DNA from: Allomuricauda sp. CAU 1633
GTDB taxonomy: Bacteria; Bacteroidota; Bacteroidia; Flavobacteriales; Flavobacteriaceae
DNA: 64,000 bases
Direction of reading: 5' to 3'
Assembly (NCBI RefSeq): GCF_017313225.1
Contig: NZ_JAFLNE010000003.1
Coordinates: forward strand, 124,001 to 188,000
Shown: in pieces, positions 1 to 9,045 of the stretch
How the letters are laid out: each line of letters begins with the position of its first letter
Numbering within the stretch: position 1 is the stretch's first letter
Position numbers and translations under genes: made by a program
The notes under the pieces: generated by a model
What the model was told of the DNA's origin: nothing
The model's input: only the letters and a program-made list of their open reading frames with translations
Databases searched by the model: none

Positions 1-37
1 TTCAGCGCAATCTTTATGTAAATTTAACGTTAATTAA

Positions 38-68
38 TTGTAAACTGAACGTAATCTGTTTACCTTTA
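38..68 (+). promoter_or_regulatory. Bacteroidetes-type promoter for the small ORF at 89
   Basis: A TTG (38-40) and a TAccTTTA box (61-68) are separated by 20 bases, close to the TTG/TAnnTTTG arrangement known for the primary sigma factor of Bacteroidetes. The box ends 20 bases before the ATG at 89. The last base is A instead of G. Assigned by inspection only. Confidence 0.45.
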
Positions 69-88
69 CACATTAAAACCCATTTACA

Positions 89-208
89 ATGAAAGAGCGA
101 GATAATGTTTGGGGGAAAGTGACCAAGTGGTTGAACGAGAAATGGCAGTATGCCAAAACGTATTCCAGAAAGTGCAGAGGGGTCTATTATAGGATGCTGA
201 ACACCTAA
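89..208 (+). CDS. Small basic, aromatic-rich protein, 39 codons, unknown
   Basis: An ATG-to-TAA reading frame of 39 residues lies behind a plausible promoter and ends 7 bases before the convergent end of rsmG. The predicted peptide starts MKERDNVWGKVTKW and is rich in Lys, Arg, Trp and Tyr (three Trp, four Tyr), a composition that is not that of random AT-rich DNA. It has no signal peptide and no membrane segment. I do not recognise a family. The overlapping minus-strand frame of similar length has no support. It may be a real small protein or the remnant of one; conservation of the frame in related genomes would decide. Confidence 0.4.
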   Translation: MKERDNVWGKVTKWLNEKWQYAKTYSRKCRGVYYRMLNT

Positions 209-215
209 ATATAGA

Positions 216-851
216 TCAACCCCGAAATTTCTGGGGCAGATAGACCACCTTTTTGGTCTCAAAGAAATCCTCCTTAAAATAGTCTTTTAAATCGAAGATC
301 TGAACGGTTTTATAATCCTTTAATTCTTCGGTAAGGTCGCCGCCCTTTAGGTAAAAAATACCATTTTTACGTTCATGGGCGGGGTCCTTTTTTATTTTTC
401 CCCGGGTCCAATGCACAAAGGTGGGCATTGCGGCTACGGCACGACTCACAATAAAATCAAACTCTCCATCAATATCCTCCACTCTGGAATGCAGAGCGGT
501 TACATTGTCCAATTTTAACCCATCCACTACTTCTTGGACCACTTTCACCTTTTTTCCGATGGCATCCACAAGAGTAAAATGCACCTCTGGAAATAGTATG
601 GCCAGCGGAATTCCCGGAAAACCACCTCCGGTTCCCACATCAAGGATTTCTGCACCTTCATTGAACGACTGAATTTTTGCAATTCCCAAAGAATGAAGTA
701 CATGCCGTAGATAAAGTTCATCAATATCTTTTCTGGACACCACATTTATTTTCTGGTTCCAGTCCTGATATAACGCTTCCAAACCCCTAAAGTGTTGTTT
801 TTGCACGTCAGTGAGCGTTGTAAAATAATTGAAAATCAAATCGGCATTCAT
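216..851 (-). CDS. rsmG: 16S rRNA (guanine-527-N7)-methyltransferase RsmG
   Basis: RsmG (GidB) methylates N7 of G527 in 16S rRNA with S-adenosylmethionine. The glycine-rich SAM loop DVGTGGGFPG is visible near residue 70, followed by LVDAIGKKVKVV, both hallmarks of the family. With the start at 851 (MNADLIFNYF) the protein has 211 residues, the usual length; an upstream in-frame codon at 893 would add 14 residues that look non-coding. It is divergent from the desaturase gene and convergent with the 39-codon ORF. Function is known from the family; identification is firm. Confidence 0.95.
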   Translation of the reverse strand: MNADLIFNYFTTLTDVQKQHFRGLEALYQDWNQKINVVSRKDIDELYLRHVLHSLGIAKIQSFNEGAEILDVGTGGGFPGIPLAILFPEVHFTLVDAIGKKVKVVQEVVDGLKLDNVTALHSRVEDIDGEFDFIVSRAVAAMPTFVHWTRGKIKKDPAHERKNGIFYLKGGDLTEELKDYKTVQIFDLKDYFKEDFFETKKVVYLPQKFRG

Positions 852-943
852 CTGCAGGCTGTTAATTTTGGTAAAATTAATACTTTTAAACACGTTAACA
901 CCGTTCTAACAAGTAGGTGTAACTGTAAAAGGTGCTTTTTGGC

Positions 944-951
944 TACCTTTG
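944..951 (+). promoter_or_regulatory. -7 box (TACCTTTG) for the desaturase gene
   Basis: A perfect TAnnTTTG box ends 14 bases upstream of the ATG at 966. No clear TTG is found at the usual -33 distance, so the assignment rests on the -7 element and its position. Confidence 0.55.
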
Positions 952-965
952 TAAAAATTTTTTTT

Positions 966-2066
966 ATGGATAAGAGTACCATCCGGTTTTCAAGAAAAGA
1001 TTCAGCGCAGTTTTTTAGAACCCTGAACAAAAGAGTAAACGAATACTTCAACGAAAATGAAATAAAGAAAACCGGCAATTGGAAACTTCACTTGAAAACG
1101 ATAGTGATGTTTGCCATCTTTTTGACCCCCTATTTTTTGATTTTAACCCTTCACCTTCCCTTTTGGGCCTATCTTTTGCTTTCCATCACCATGGGAGTGG
1201 GAATGGCCGGTGTGGGCATGAACGTGATGCATGATGGCAATCACGGCGCCTATTCAAATAAAAAATGGGTGAATAAATTAATGGGTAGTAGTATCTATAT
1301 TTTGGCCGGAAATGTATACAACTGGCAGGTTCAACACAATGTTTTGCACCATACCTACACCAATATCCACGAACATGATGAAGACATGGAAGCTGGTAGG
1401 ATTTTGCGTTTCTCAAAACATGCCGAATGGCAAAAACATCATAGATTCCAACACTATTATTCCATTTTTCTTTACGGATTGCTCACCTTCAATTGGGCTA
1501 TCACTACAGATTTCCAACAGATGTATCGCTATATGAAGCGTAAATTAAGTTACGGAAAACTGCCCAATCCAGTTATCAACTGGAGTACTTTAGTGATTAC
1601 CAAAATCATCTATTTGATCATTTGGATTGCACTTCCCATGATTTTTGGGGGTGTAGCATGGTGGCAGGTACTTTTGGGCTTCTTTATTATGCACTACGTG
1701 GCTGGGGTCATCTTGAGCGTCGTATTCCAATTGGCACATATAGTGGACGATGCCGAACAACCTTTGCCTGATGAAGCTGGCAATATGAAAAATACGTGGG
1801 CCATACACCAACTGTTCACTACCGTGAATTTTGGCACAAAAAACAAGATTGTAAACTGGTTTACAGGAGGGCTTAACCATCAGGTAGAGCACCATATTTT
1901 CCCAAACATCAGCCACATACACTACACAAAAATTTCCAAAATTGTGAAACAGACGGCAAGGGAATTTAATTTGCCTTACAACGAGTATAAAACTACCAGA
2001 AAAGCTATAATTTCGCACTTCAAACATTTGAAGGAATTGGGAAAAAACCCAGCACTTCAGTACTAG
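966..2066 (+). CDS. Membrane fatty acid (acyl-CoA/acyl-lipid) desaturase
   Basis: A 366-residue integral membrane di-iron desaturase. The three histidine boxes that bind iron are present in order: HDGNH near residue 89, HNVLHH near 124 and HQVEHH near 305. The third box starts with Q-x-x-H-H context (HQVEHH), as in front-end (delta-5/delta-6, linoleoyl-CoA type) desaturases, but there is no fused cytochrome b5 domain. Hydrophobic segments flank the boxes. The start at 966 was chosen because it follows a promoter box and because the upstream extension of the open frame overlaps rsmG. Substrate and double-bond position cannot be read from the sequence; a role in membrane fluidity is an inference. 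Confidence 0.9.
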   Translation: MDKSTIRFSRKDSAQFFRTLNKRVNEYFNENEIKKTGNWKLHLKTIVMFAIFLTPYFLILTLHLPFWAYLLLSITMGVGMAGVGMNVMHDGNHGAYSNKKWVNKLMGSSIYILAGNVYNWQVQHNVLHHTYTNIHEHDEDMEAGRILRFSKHAEWQKHHRFQHYYSIFLYGLLTFNWAITTDFQQMYRYMKRKLSYGKLPNPVINWSTLVITKIIYLIIWIALPMIFGGVAWWQVLLGFFIMHYVAGVILSVVFQLAHIVDDAEQPLPDEAGNMKNTWAIHQLFTTVNFGTKNKIVNWFTGGLNHQVEHHIFPNISHIHYTKISKIVKQTAREFNLPYNEYKTTRKAIISHFKHLKELGKNPALQY

Positions 2067-2082
2067 TAAAATAGCAAAATCA

Positions 2083-3270
2083 ATGAGCAACCATTTATCT
2101 GACAGGATTCAGAACATGTCCACGTCAGCAACTTTGGCCATGGCTGCCAAAGCCAGGGAGTTACGGAATGAAGGAAAGGATATTATTGGACTAAGTTTGG
2201 GGGAGCCCGACTTTAATATTCCTGATTTTATAAAAGAGGCCGCCAAGCAGGCCATTGATGATAATTACAGTAGCTATACCCCAGTTGATGGGTATGCCGA
2301 GTTGAAGAAGGCCATTACGCTTAAATTTAAGCGAGACAATAACCTGGACTATGGTCCCAGTCAAATTGTGGTGTCCTCTGGAGCCAAGCAATCCCTTTTC
2401 AATGTGGCCATGGTAGTATTGAACCCCGGTGATGAGGTTATCCTACCCGCTCCGTATTGGGTAAGCTATAGCGACATTGTAAAATTGGCCGAAGGGGTTC
2501 CTGTTGAAGTAAAAACCGGTATCGATACCGATTTTAAAATGACCCCACAACAATTGGAGGCCGCCATTACCCCTAAAACCCGAATGATTTGGTTCAGTTC
2601 GCCCTGTAACCCCAGTGGTTCGGTGTACAGTCAAGCTGAATTGGAAGGTCTGGCCGAGGTTTTAAAAAAACACCCAGACATTTACGTGGTTTCCGACGAA
2701 ATCTACGAGCATATCAACTTTACCGAAGGTGGTCACACCAGTATTGCTGGAATTGATGGCATGTACGACAGAACCGTTACGGTAAATGGTGTATCCAAAG
2801 CGTTTGCTATGACTGGATGGCGTATTGGATATATTGGTGCTCCTGAATGGATTGCCAAAGGCTGTACCAAATTACAAGGACAAGTGACCAGTGGTGCCAA
2901 CGCCATTGCACAGCGAGCTGTGATTACAGCTTTGGAAGCACCTGTGAGCAAAATTAAGTTCATGATTGATGAGTTCCATCAAAGAAGGGACTTGGTGTTG
3001 CAATTGTTGGGAGAGATTGAAGGGTTTAACCTCAATGTTCCCGAAGGTGCGTTCTATGTATTTCCAGATATCTCGGCTTTCTTTGGAAAGACCTTGAACG
3101 GGGTTACGATTAACAATGCATCAGATTTTGCACTTTATCTTTTGGAGCATGCCAATGTGGCGACAGTAACCGGAGAAGCTTTTGGAAACCCAAATTGCAT
3201 TCGAATTTCGTATGCTGCTTCAGAAAAAGAACTTAGGGATGCCATTGCTCAAATTAAGGCGGTAGTTTAA
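2083..3270 (+). CDS. Class I/II pyridoxal-phosphate aminotransferase (aspartate aminotransferase-like)
   Basis: A 395-residue fold-type I aminotransferase. The PLP lysine is K239 in the motif SKAFAMTGWRIGY, and the conserved SSPCNPSG segment and a C-terminal arginine (CIRISYA) that binds the substrate carboxylate are present. The sequence is of the Ib aspartate/prephenate aminotransferase type, so transfer between aspartate (or an aromatic or prephenate acceptor) and 2-oxoglutarate is likely; the exact substrate is not decided by sequence. It begins 16 bases after the desaturase stop and is followed by a strong terminator, so the two genes probably share a transcript. Confidence 0.9.
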   Translation: MSNHLSDRIQNMSTSATLAMAAKARELRNEGKDIIGLSLGEPDFNIPDFIKEAAKQAIDDNYSSYTPVDGYAELKKAITLKFKRDNNLDYGPSQIVVSSGAKQSLFNVAMVVLNPGDEVILPAPYWVSYSDIVKLAEGVPVEVKTGIDTDFKMTPQQLEAAITPKTRMIWFSSPCNPSGSVYSQAELEGLAEVLKKHPDIYVVSDEIYEHINFTEGGHTSIAGIDGMYDRTVTVNGVSKAFAMTGWRIGYIGAPEWIAKGCTKLQGQVTSGANAIAQRAVITALEAPVSKIKFMIDEFHQRRDLVLQLLGEIEGFNLNVPEGAFYVFPDISAFFGKTLNGVTINNASDFALYLLEHANVATVTGEAFGNPNCIRISYAASEKELRDAIAQIKAVV

Positions 3271-3293
3271 AACTATATCTTATAAAAAGAGAG

Positions 3294-3326
3294 CCTCCTA
3301 CATGAAACATGTTAGGAGGTTTTTTT
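3294..3326. terminator. Rho-independent terminator between aspartate aminotransferase and trkH
   Basis: CCTCCTACATG and CATGTTAGGAGG form an 11-pair stem with one bulged base and a 3-base loop, followed by seven T. It ends the plus-strand transcript; its right edge touches the trkH stop codon on the other strand, so it may serve both directions. Confidence 0.85.
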
Positions 3327-4815
3327 ATGTCTTCTTCCAGAAGTATGGAGTAAGAAGAATCAGTACGGTAAAGAGTTCCAAACGTCCCAATAACATCAGG
3401 AATCCGCACCACCACTTTCCAGCATCAGGGAGGCTATCATAATTGCTAACCGGGTTTAAACTACCAAAAGCCGGACCTACATTACCCAGAGATGAAGCCG
3501 CACCACCCACAGCAGAAATAAAATCAAGTCCCAAGAACCCCAACACCAAAGACCCAATAATAAACAAGAGCATATACAGCACAAAAAAAGCGATTACATT
3601 GTACACGATATGCTCGGTAACCGTCTTTTGGTTATATCGAACAGGAATGATCGCATTGGGGTGCAGGGTTCGTTTAAATTCCAAAATACCGTTTTTGATA
3701 ATGATCAAGTGACGCATTACTTTGATTCCCCCTGCTGTTGATCCCGCAGAGCCCCCCAAAAACATCAATCCAAAGAAAAATACAGTCAAAAAGGGTGTCC
3801 ATGAGGTAAAATCGGCTGTTACAAAACCCGTTGTGGTAATTACAGCTACCACTTGAAAAAGAGCATGCCGAAAGGCACTTTCCGCCTCACCCCAAACCAT
3901 GGGGTGAAATTCGGACACCTCTACATTGGACTTATGGTATATACCTAGGGCAACCAGTATGGAAAAGATTACTATAAACCCCAAATAATACTTGAACTCC
4001 TCATCGTTTAAAATACGTTGCACCCGTTTTGTAAAGGCAAAGTAGCTCAGTACAAAATTGCTCCCTGCCAAAAACATAAAAACAATGGTGATGTATTGAA
4101 TTATCGGTTGGTTGTTCCAATAGGCTAAACTGGCATTCTTGGTGGAAAAACCTCCAGTGGACATGGTAGCCAAAGAATGGTTAATGGCATCAAAAAAAGT
4201 CATTCCTGCCAATTTCAGCAACAAAGTCTCCACTACAGTATACCCAAAATAAATCAGCCATAAGCGCTTAGCCGTGTCTGTAATCCTAGGGTGCAATTTA
4301 TCCCCCCCGGGGCCCGGAGCTTCGGCGGCAAACAACTGCATCCCTCCAATACCCAACAATGGTAATATGGCAATGGCCAACACAATAATACCCATTCCCC
4401 CAATCCAGTGAGTTAGACTGCGCCAAAGCAAAATCCCTTTGGGAAGGGATTCTATATCATTTAAAATAGATGCTCCTGTGGTGGTATATCCGGAAATGGT
4501 CTCAAAAAAAGCATCTGTAATAGAGGGAATTGACCCAGAAAACAGATAGGGCAACATCCCTGAAATGGACATCACAATCCACCCAAAAGTGACCACGATA
4601 TACCCTTCCCTGCGCTTTACTTCTTTTTTGTGTCCACGTGTGTAGAACATGGCCATCATCCCAAAAAGCATGGTTACAATGGCTGCAAGAGCTATGTCCA
4701 AAGTAGCACCATCCTTATAAATGCCACTGGCAACAGCGGCCAAAAGCATAAATGAGCCATTGCACAATAGCAACAGTCCCAGAATATGGATAATGATTCG
4801 AGTATTGAGTCTCAT
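3325..4815 (-). CDS. trkH: Trk-type potassium uptake channel TrkH
   Basis: The membrane subunit of the Trk K+ uptake system, 496 residues with many hydrophobic segments. Four selectivity-filter-like loops are recognisable, for example SGYTTTGAS, ATMSTGGFST, VITTTGFVT and SSLGNVGPA, as is typical of the KtrB/TrkH superfamily. The ATG at 4815 overlaps the trkA stop by one base (TAATG), which implies translational coupling and fixes the start; a 15-residue upstream extension would lie in trkA. K+ uptake under control of the TrkA gating ring is family knowledge. Confidence 0.95.
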   Translation of the reverse strand: MRLNTRIIIHILGLLLLCNGSFMLLAAVASGIYKDGATLDIALAAIVTMLFGMMAMFYTRGHKKEVKRREGYIVVTFGWIVMSISGMLPYLFSGSIPSITDAFFETISGYTTTGASILNDIESLPKGILLWRSLTHWIGGMGIIVLAIAILPLLGIGGMQLFAAEAPGPGGDKLHPRITDTAKRLWLIYFGYTVVETLLLKLAGMTFFDAINHSLATMSTGGFSTKNASLAYWNNQPIIQYITIVFMFLAGSNFVLSYFAFTKRVQRILNDEEFKYYLGFIVIFSILVALGIYHKSNVEVSEFHPMVWGEAESAFRHALFQVVAVITTTGFVTADFTSWTPFLTVFFFGLMFLGGSAGSTAGGIKVMRHLIIIKNGILEFKRTLHPNAIIPVRYNQKTVTEHIVYNVIAFFVLYMLLFIIGSLVLGFLGLDFISAVGGAASSLGNVGPAFGSLNPVSNYDSLPDAGKWWCGFLMLLGRLELFTVLILLTPYFWKKT

Positions 4816-6164
4816 TACAGGAACAACTTTTCTATCCTTGGGATAGCTTTGGGCAAACAACAGACCACCACTTTATCACCTTCGGTAATCCTAAAGTCCC
4901 CAAGAGCGATGATTCCTTCTCCATTTCTGATGACACCTCCAATACTGGCCTCTCTGGGAAAGTTTAATTCCCTAATGATTTCGCCATTGACCAACGAGGA
5001 TGCCTTCACTTCAAACTCTAAAATCTCTGCATTGAGGTTGTTCAATCGAGTTAAGGCCAACACCTCCCCTTTTCGGATATATCGGAAAATACTATTTGCT
5101 GCAAGTAGTTTTTTATTTATTAGCGTATCCACCCCAATGGAATGCGACAGCTGAAAATAATCCATGTTCTCCACCAAGGCGATGGTCTTTTTAATTTTTT
5201 TGGACTTGGCCACCAAACAGGACATAATATTGGTCTCGGAATTTCCCGTAACGGCAATGAATGCATCCATAGATTCCAGATTCTCCTCTTCCAGCAGCTC
5301 CACATTTCTTCCATCACCGTTTATGACCAAGGCATGGGGTAATTCGTCTGCAATATCAAAGGCCTTTTCCTTATTTTTCTCGATGAGCTTTACATTGAAT
5401 CGTTTGTTACAAAGGTCTCGGGCCGTTTTAAATCCTACTTTACTTCCACCGAGCACCATAACATTCTTAATATCCTGTTTCTGCATGCCCGTAAGCTTAT
5501 ACAATTCTTCCACCCCCTTATCCGAAGTAATAAAATACACTTGATCCCCTTCCTTGAATACGGTATCCCCCCTGGGAATCAATGTATATTGCGTTCCCAT
5601 ACGTTGTAGGGCGATGGGCATAAAGTGGAGTTCCGGAAAAATCTGCGCGGCTTCCTTCACCATTTTACCCACAAATGGGGCCGTTCTGGGTAGAATAACG
5701 CCGAACATGGTCAACAATCCACCCTCAAACTCGTACGTATCGTTAAATGCGGATTGGTTGAGCATCAACTGGATTTCCATAGCAGCCAATCGTTCTGGGG
5801 AAATTAATTCATCCACGCCCAAATCCTCAAACCGCAAGGACTCACGGTTATCCATAAACTCAGTATTTGAAATTCGGGCTATGGTACGCTTACACCCCAG
5901 CTGCTTGGCCAAAAAGCAAAGGGTAAGATTAGTGGTTTCCGAGGCCGTTACCCCAATCACCAGTTCCGAGGATTCCACCCGGGCTTCCCGCAATACTTGT
6001 ATGGAAGTGGCATCACCGCGAAGCACCCTAATATCCAAATGAGTATCTGCATACGCCAAACTTTCTTTGTCTGTATCGATCAATGTAATATCCTGTGCTT
6101 CATAAGACAATAGTTTTGCCAAATGAAAGCCTACCTCACCAGCTCCTGCAATTATGATTTTCAT
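4815..6164 (-). CDS. trkA: Trk system potassium transport regulator TrkA
   Basis: A cytoplasmic peripheral protein of 449 residues that gates TrkH in response to nucleotides. It has two tandem RCK units: a Rossmann NAD-binding domain starting with IIAGAGEVGFHLAKLL, a TrkA-C domain, then a second Rossmann domain near residue 235 (VMVLGGSKVGFKTA) and a second TrkA-C domain at the end. This is the classic full-length TrkA. It is first in the trkA-trkH operon and is divergent from ubiE across a 195-base gap that holds nothing else I can identify. Confidence 0.95.
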   Translation of the reverse strand: MKIIIAGAGEVGFHLAKLLSYEAQDITLIDTDKESLAYADTHLDIRVLRGDATSIQVLREARVESSELVIGVTASETTNLTLCFLAKQLGCKRTIARISNTEFMDNRESLRFEDLGVDELISPERLAAMEIQLMLNQSAFNDTYEFEGGLLTMFGVILPRTAPFVGKMVKEAAQIFPELHFMPIALQRMGTQYTLIPRGDTVFKEGDQVYFITSDKGVEELYKLTGMQKQDIKNVMVLGGSKVGFKTARDLCNKRFNVKLIEKNKEKAFDIADELPHALVINGDGRNVELLEEENLESMDAFIAVTGNSETNIMSCLVAKSKKIKKTIALVENMDYFQLSHSIGVDTLINKKLLAANSIFRYIRKGEVLALTRLNNLNAEILEFEVKASSLVNGEIIRELNFPREASIGGVIRNGEGIIALGDFRITEGDKVVVCCLPKAIPRIEKLFL

Positions 6165-6335
6165 CGATTAAAATAAGATGTGTTCTTGAATATATTCAAT
6201 TTGCGCGCTACAAATGATAAAAAGAATAGTGACCGTGGTCTAAATGACATATTTTTAACAACATACGGGAAGGTTCCCCCGTTGCTGGGCAAAATTACAC
6301 AAATATTTTTGTACACCTGCCATATTGCTAAATTG

Positions 6336-6343
6336 TATATTTG
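6336..6343 (+). promoter_or_regulatory. -7 box (TATATTTG) for ubiE/menG
   Basis: A perfect TAnnTTTG box lies 16 bases before the ATG at 6360. A TTTG at 6308-6311 is the nearest -33 candidate, but its 24-base spacing is long. Confidence 0.5.
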
Positions 6344-6359
6344 CTCCCAAATTCAACCC

Positions 6360-7088
6360 ATGTCAAAAAAAGTTACGCCCTATAAGGAATCACAACTAGG
6401 AAAAAAGGAGCAGGTTCGCCAGATGTTCGATACCATTTCCAAAAACTATGACGGGCTCAACAGGGTCATTTCTTTTGGAATAGATCTTAAATGGCGTAAG
6501 CGCATGGTGAATCTCCTCAAGAAAAAAGCACCCAAAACTATCTTGGATATTGCAACTGGTACGGGTGATTTGGCCATAGCCATGACCAAAACGGGTGCTG
6601 AAAAAATTATCGGATTGGACATTTCCCCTGGTATGCTGGAAGTGGGCAAGGAAAAGATATTGGACAAAAATCTACAAAACACCATAGAAATGGTAGTGGG
6701 TGATAGCGAAGACCTGCCTTTTGAAGACAATTCGTTTGATGCCATTACCGTGGGCTTTGGGGTTCGGAATTTTGAAAATCTGGAAAAAGGGCTTGCCGAA
6801 ATCTACAGGGTCCTAAAGCCGGGAGGCACTTTTATGGTCTTGGAAACTTCAGTGCCCACAAAGTTCCCTTTTAAACAAGGGTATCGCCTCTACTGCAATT
6901 ATATCCTTCCTACCATCGGGAAAATTTTTTCCAAAGACCGTTCGGCCTACGCCTATTTGAGTGAATCCGCATCAGTTTTCCCTCACGGCGAGGCTTTCAA
7001 CAATATTTTGGCCAAAATTGGGTTTATAGGAATAGAGAACAAACCCCAGACATTTGGAGTGGCCTCCATTTATGTCGCGACAAAATAG
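6360..7088 (+). CDS. ubiE: Demethylmenaquinone methyltransferase UbiE/MenG
   Basis: A class I SAM methyltransferase of 242 residues that performs the last step of menaquinone synthesis, methylating demethylmenaquinone. Visible motifs are QMFDTISKNYDGLN near the N terminus, the SAM loop LDIATGTGDLAI, GDSEDLPFEDNSFDA and VGFGVRNF, all diagnostic for UbiE. The start at 6360 follows a promoter box and begins the conserved region; the long open frame upstream is non-coding. Flavobacteria use menaquinone, so the menG role is the relevant one. It is followed after 4 bases by porT. Confidence 0.95.
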   Translation: MSKKVTPYKESQLGKKEQVRQMFDTISKNYDGLNRVISFGIDLKWRKRMVNLLKKKAPKTILDIATGTGDLAIAMTKTGAEKIIGLDISPGMLEVGKEKILDKNLQNTIEMVVGDSEDLPFEDNSFDAITVGFGVRNFENLEKGLAEIYRVLKPGGTFMVLETSVPTKFPFKQGYRLYCNYILPTIGKIFSKDRSAYAYLSESASVFPHGEAFNNILAKIGFIGIENKPQTFGVASIYVATK

Positions 7089-7092
7089 TTTA

Positions 7093-7791
7093 ATGAAAAA
7101 CGTTTTTCTTCTGTTCAGTCTGCTAGTACTGGCATGCTCAACTTCCTTGGCGCAGTTTACCGATGACCAAATCCTGAATCTTCAGACCGAGGACAAGAGA
7201 TTCTTGAATTGGGGCTATTATCTAGGTTTTAACCAATACGATTTTCAATTTGAATACAAAAACGATATTGGCAGGGATGTTTTGGTCGATAAAAGTTTTG
7301 GATTCAATGTAGGATTGATAGGCGAATTGCGCATCAATGAATTTTTGGATGCCCGTTTTGAGCCCGGACTGCTCTACACAGCCAGAACTTTGGGATTTCC
7401 CGGTTTTACCGATGAAGCTGATGCCCTTAGGGAAGTACGCTCCACCTACATTAGATTTCCTTTGCTCCTAAAAGCCAGTACCAAGCGTTTTGGTAACTGG
7501 AAACCTTTTATCATTGGCGGGGTGTACACTTCTATGAATTTGGGAAGCAAAGAAGACAGCTTGGACGATAACAGCAGTGGTGAATTTCGGATGAAAAAGA
7601 ACGTTTATGGTTATGAATTGGGCTTTGGCATCGATTTTTATACGGAATACTTTAAGTTCACCCCCTCCATTCGAGGTGTTTTTGCCCTTTCGGATGAATT
7701 GGTTCCTGATGATGATCCCAATAGTCCCTGGACCGGGAATATCAACGCCATGCGAACCCGTGGTATTTTTATCAATTTTACTTTTGAGTAA
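7093..7791 (+). CDS. porT: PorT-family outer membrane beta-barrel protein
   Basis: A 232-residue protein with a signal peptide (MKNVFLLFSLLVLACSTSLAQ) and alternating, aromatic-rich strands ending in FINFTFE, which is typical of a small outer membrane barrel. It resembles PorT, a component linked to type IX secretion and gliding in Bacteroidetes, and its place directly behind ubiE is the usual one in flavobacteria. The start at 7093 was chosen because it begins the signal peptide; two upstream Met codons overlap ubiE. Assignment to PorT rather than a generic PorT-like barrel is by family resemblance and context. Confidence 0.75.
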   Translation: MKNVFLLFSLLVLACSTSLAQFTDDQILNLQTEDKRFLNWGYYLGFNQYDFQFEYKNDIGRDVLVDKSFGFNVGLIGELRINEFLDARFEPGLLYTARTLGFPGFTDEADALREVRSTYIRFPLLLKASTKRFGNWKPFIIGGVYTSMNLGSKEDSLDDNSSGEFRMKKNVYGYELGFGIDFYTEYFKFTPSIRGVFALSDELVPDDDPNSPWTGNINAMRTRGIFINFTFE

Positions 7792-7838
7792 AATTGTTGG
7801 CTCAAAGTTCAAATAACTAACAACAAAAGAATACTCAA

Positions 7839-8249
7839 ATGTTAGTGGATCCCAAGACAAATGTAAAGACCAAACTAGCTGTTTTTTGGATAGCATTAAT
7901 GTTCTTATATATCTATAACGATATATTGTCTTTGTATCAACCGGGCCATGTCGCAGAACTCGCAGAAGGATACTCGCAAGGGATGCGTTTTACACAGCCG
8001 ATTCTATTTGGAGCGGCCATTCTAATGGCACTTCCCGGCCTTATGGTATTACTTTGTGTAACCTTAAAGGCCAGAGCAAATCGCCTTGCGAACATCATCG
8101 TAGGCATATTCCATATTTTTGTACTTGTCGGCACACAATTCATAGGCGAGCAAGACGCATGGTTTTATTGGCGGCTTTATGAGCTATTGGAATTGATTTT
8201 GCTATTGCTCATTATCAGATCAGCATGGAAGTGGCCCAGTACAAAATAG
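7839..8249 (+). CDS. Small integral membrane protein, DUF6326-like
   Basis: A 136-residue protein with four hydrophobic segments (around residues 13-30, 53-75, 85-105 and 113-130). The pattern of a conserved YNDILSLY after the first segment and ARANRLANI before the third resembles the DUF6326 family of Bacteroidetes membrane proteins, whose function is unknown. It stands alone between porT and the convergent methyltransferase gene; the 55 bases after it hold only a weak CACTT/AAGTG hairpin. Confidence 0.7.
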   Translation: MLVDPKTNVKTKLAVFWIALMFLYIYNDILSLYQPGHVAELAEGYSQGMRFTQPILFGAAILMALPGLMVLLCVTLKARANRLANIIVGIFHIFVLVGTQFIGEQDAWFYWRLYELLELILLLLIIRSAWKWPSTK

Positions 8250-8304
8250 GTCAAAAAAAAAATTACACTTGAAGATCAATTAAGTGAACCAATGTTCCCA
8301 AAAC

Positions 8305-9021
8305 CTACCTTCTAATTTCATTCAGAAGAATAGCCGTTGCCGTGGCCACATTAAGGCTCTCCGCCGTGGCTTCTCCAAATTGAGGTATTGAAATGCGTTC
8401 CGTGATGAACCCACTAATCTCATTGGAAATCCCGTTAGCCTCATTGCCCATTACCAAAATTCCGCCTAGAGGAAGTTTTTTGTCATACACGGGTTCTCCG
8501 TCCATAAAAGTGCCATAAACGGGCAATTTTGTTTTCCCTAAAAAATTTTGAAGGTTGGTGTACATCATATTTACCCTGGCAATGGATCCCATGGTGGCTT
8601 GCAATACCTTTGGATTGTAGCAGTCCACCGTATCTTCGGAACATACCAAATGTTTTACTCCAAACCAATCGCACAATCTTATGATGGTGCCTAAATTTCC
8701 AGGATCCCGGATGGCATCCAAGGCCACAATCCAATCAGACTCTTCCATCTTTTTTGGATCGGGTATATAAAAAACCCCCAACACCCCACTGGGGTTGGCC
8801 AGACTGCTCATTTGCTTTAACAGGGTTTTGGAAACAAGCTCAAATCCTGCAAAATCATGGGGATTATGTGAATCATCAACAAACAATTTATAGGGTTTTA
8901 AACCGCATTGCAGCAACTCGTTGACCGTCTTTTGCCCCTCCACTACAAACAGTCCATGTTGAGATCGGTACTTTTTTTGCTTTAGGCTAACAACTAGTTT
9001 AATTTGGTTTTTCGTAACCAT
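8305..9021 (-). CDS. SpoU/TrmH-family RNA 2'-O-methyltransferase
   Basis: A 238-residue SPOUT-class methyltransferase. The three family motifs are clear: RDPGNLGTIIR, LVMGNEANGIS and ISIPQFGEATAESLNVA, which form the SAM-binding trefoil knot. The N-terminal 70 residues match the SpoU substrate-binding domain (QKKYRSQHGLFVVEGQK). The target, a ribose in tRNA or rRNA, cannot be told. Its start lies 24 bases from the divergent tamL start. Confidence 0.9.
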   Translation of the reverse strand: MVTKNQIKLVVSLKQKKYRSQHGLFVVEGQKTVNELLQCGLKPYKLFVDDSHNPHDFAGFELVSKTLLKQMSSLANPSGVLGVFYIPDPKKMEESDWIVALDAIRDPGNLGTIIRLCDWFGVKHLVCSEDTVDCYNPKVLQATMGSIARVNMMYTNLQNFLGKTKLPVYGTFMDGEPVYDKKLPLGGILVMGNEANGISNEISGFITERISIPQFGEATAESLNVATATAILLNEIRR

Positions 9022-9031
9022 CTAAATCGTG

Positions 9032-9039
9032 TATTTTTG
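9032..9039 (+). promoter_or_regulatory. -7 box (TATTTTTG) for tamL
   Basis: A perfect TAnnTTTG box ends only 6 bases before the ATG at 9046. If used, transcription would begin within a few bases of the start codon, giving an almost leaderless mRNA. Confidence 0.45.
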
Positions 9040-9045
9040 GCGTCT

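Noticed and set aside
14..262. 82-codon minus-strand frame at the window start
   Set aside because: It covers the promoter and the 39-codon ORF and enters rsmG in another frame; no composition or start support.
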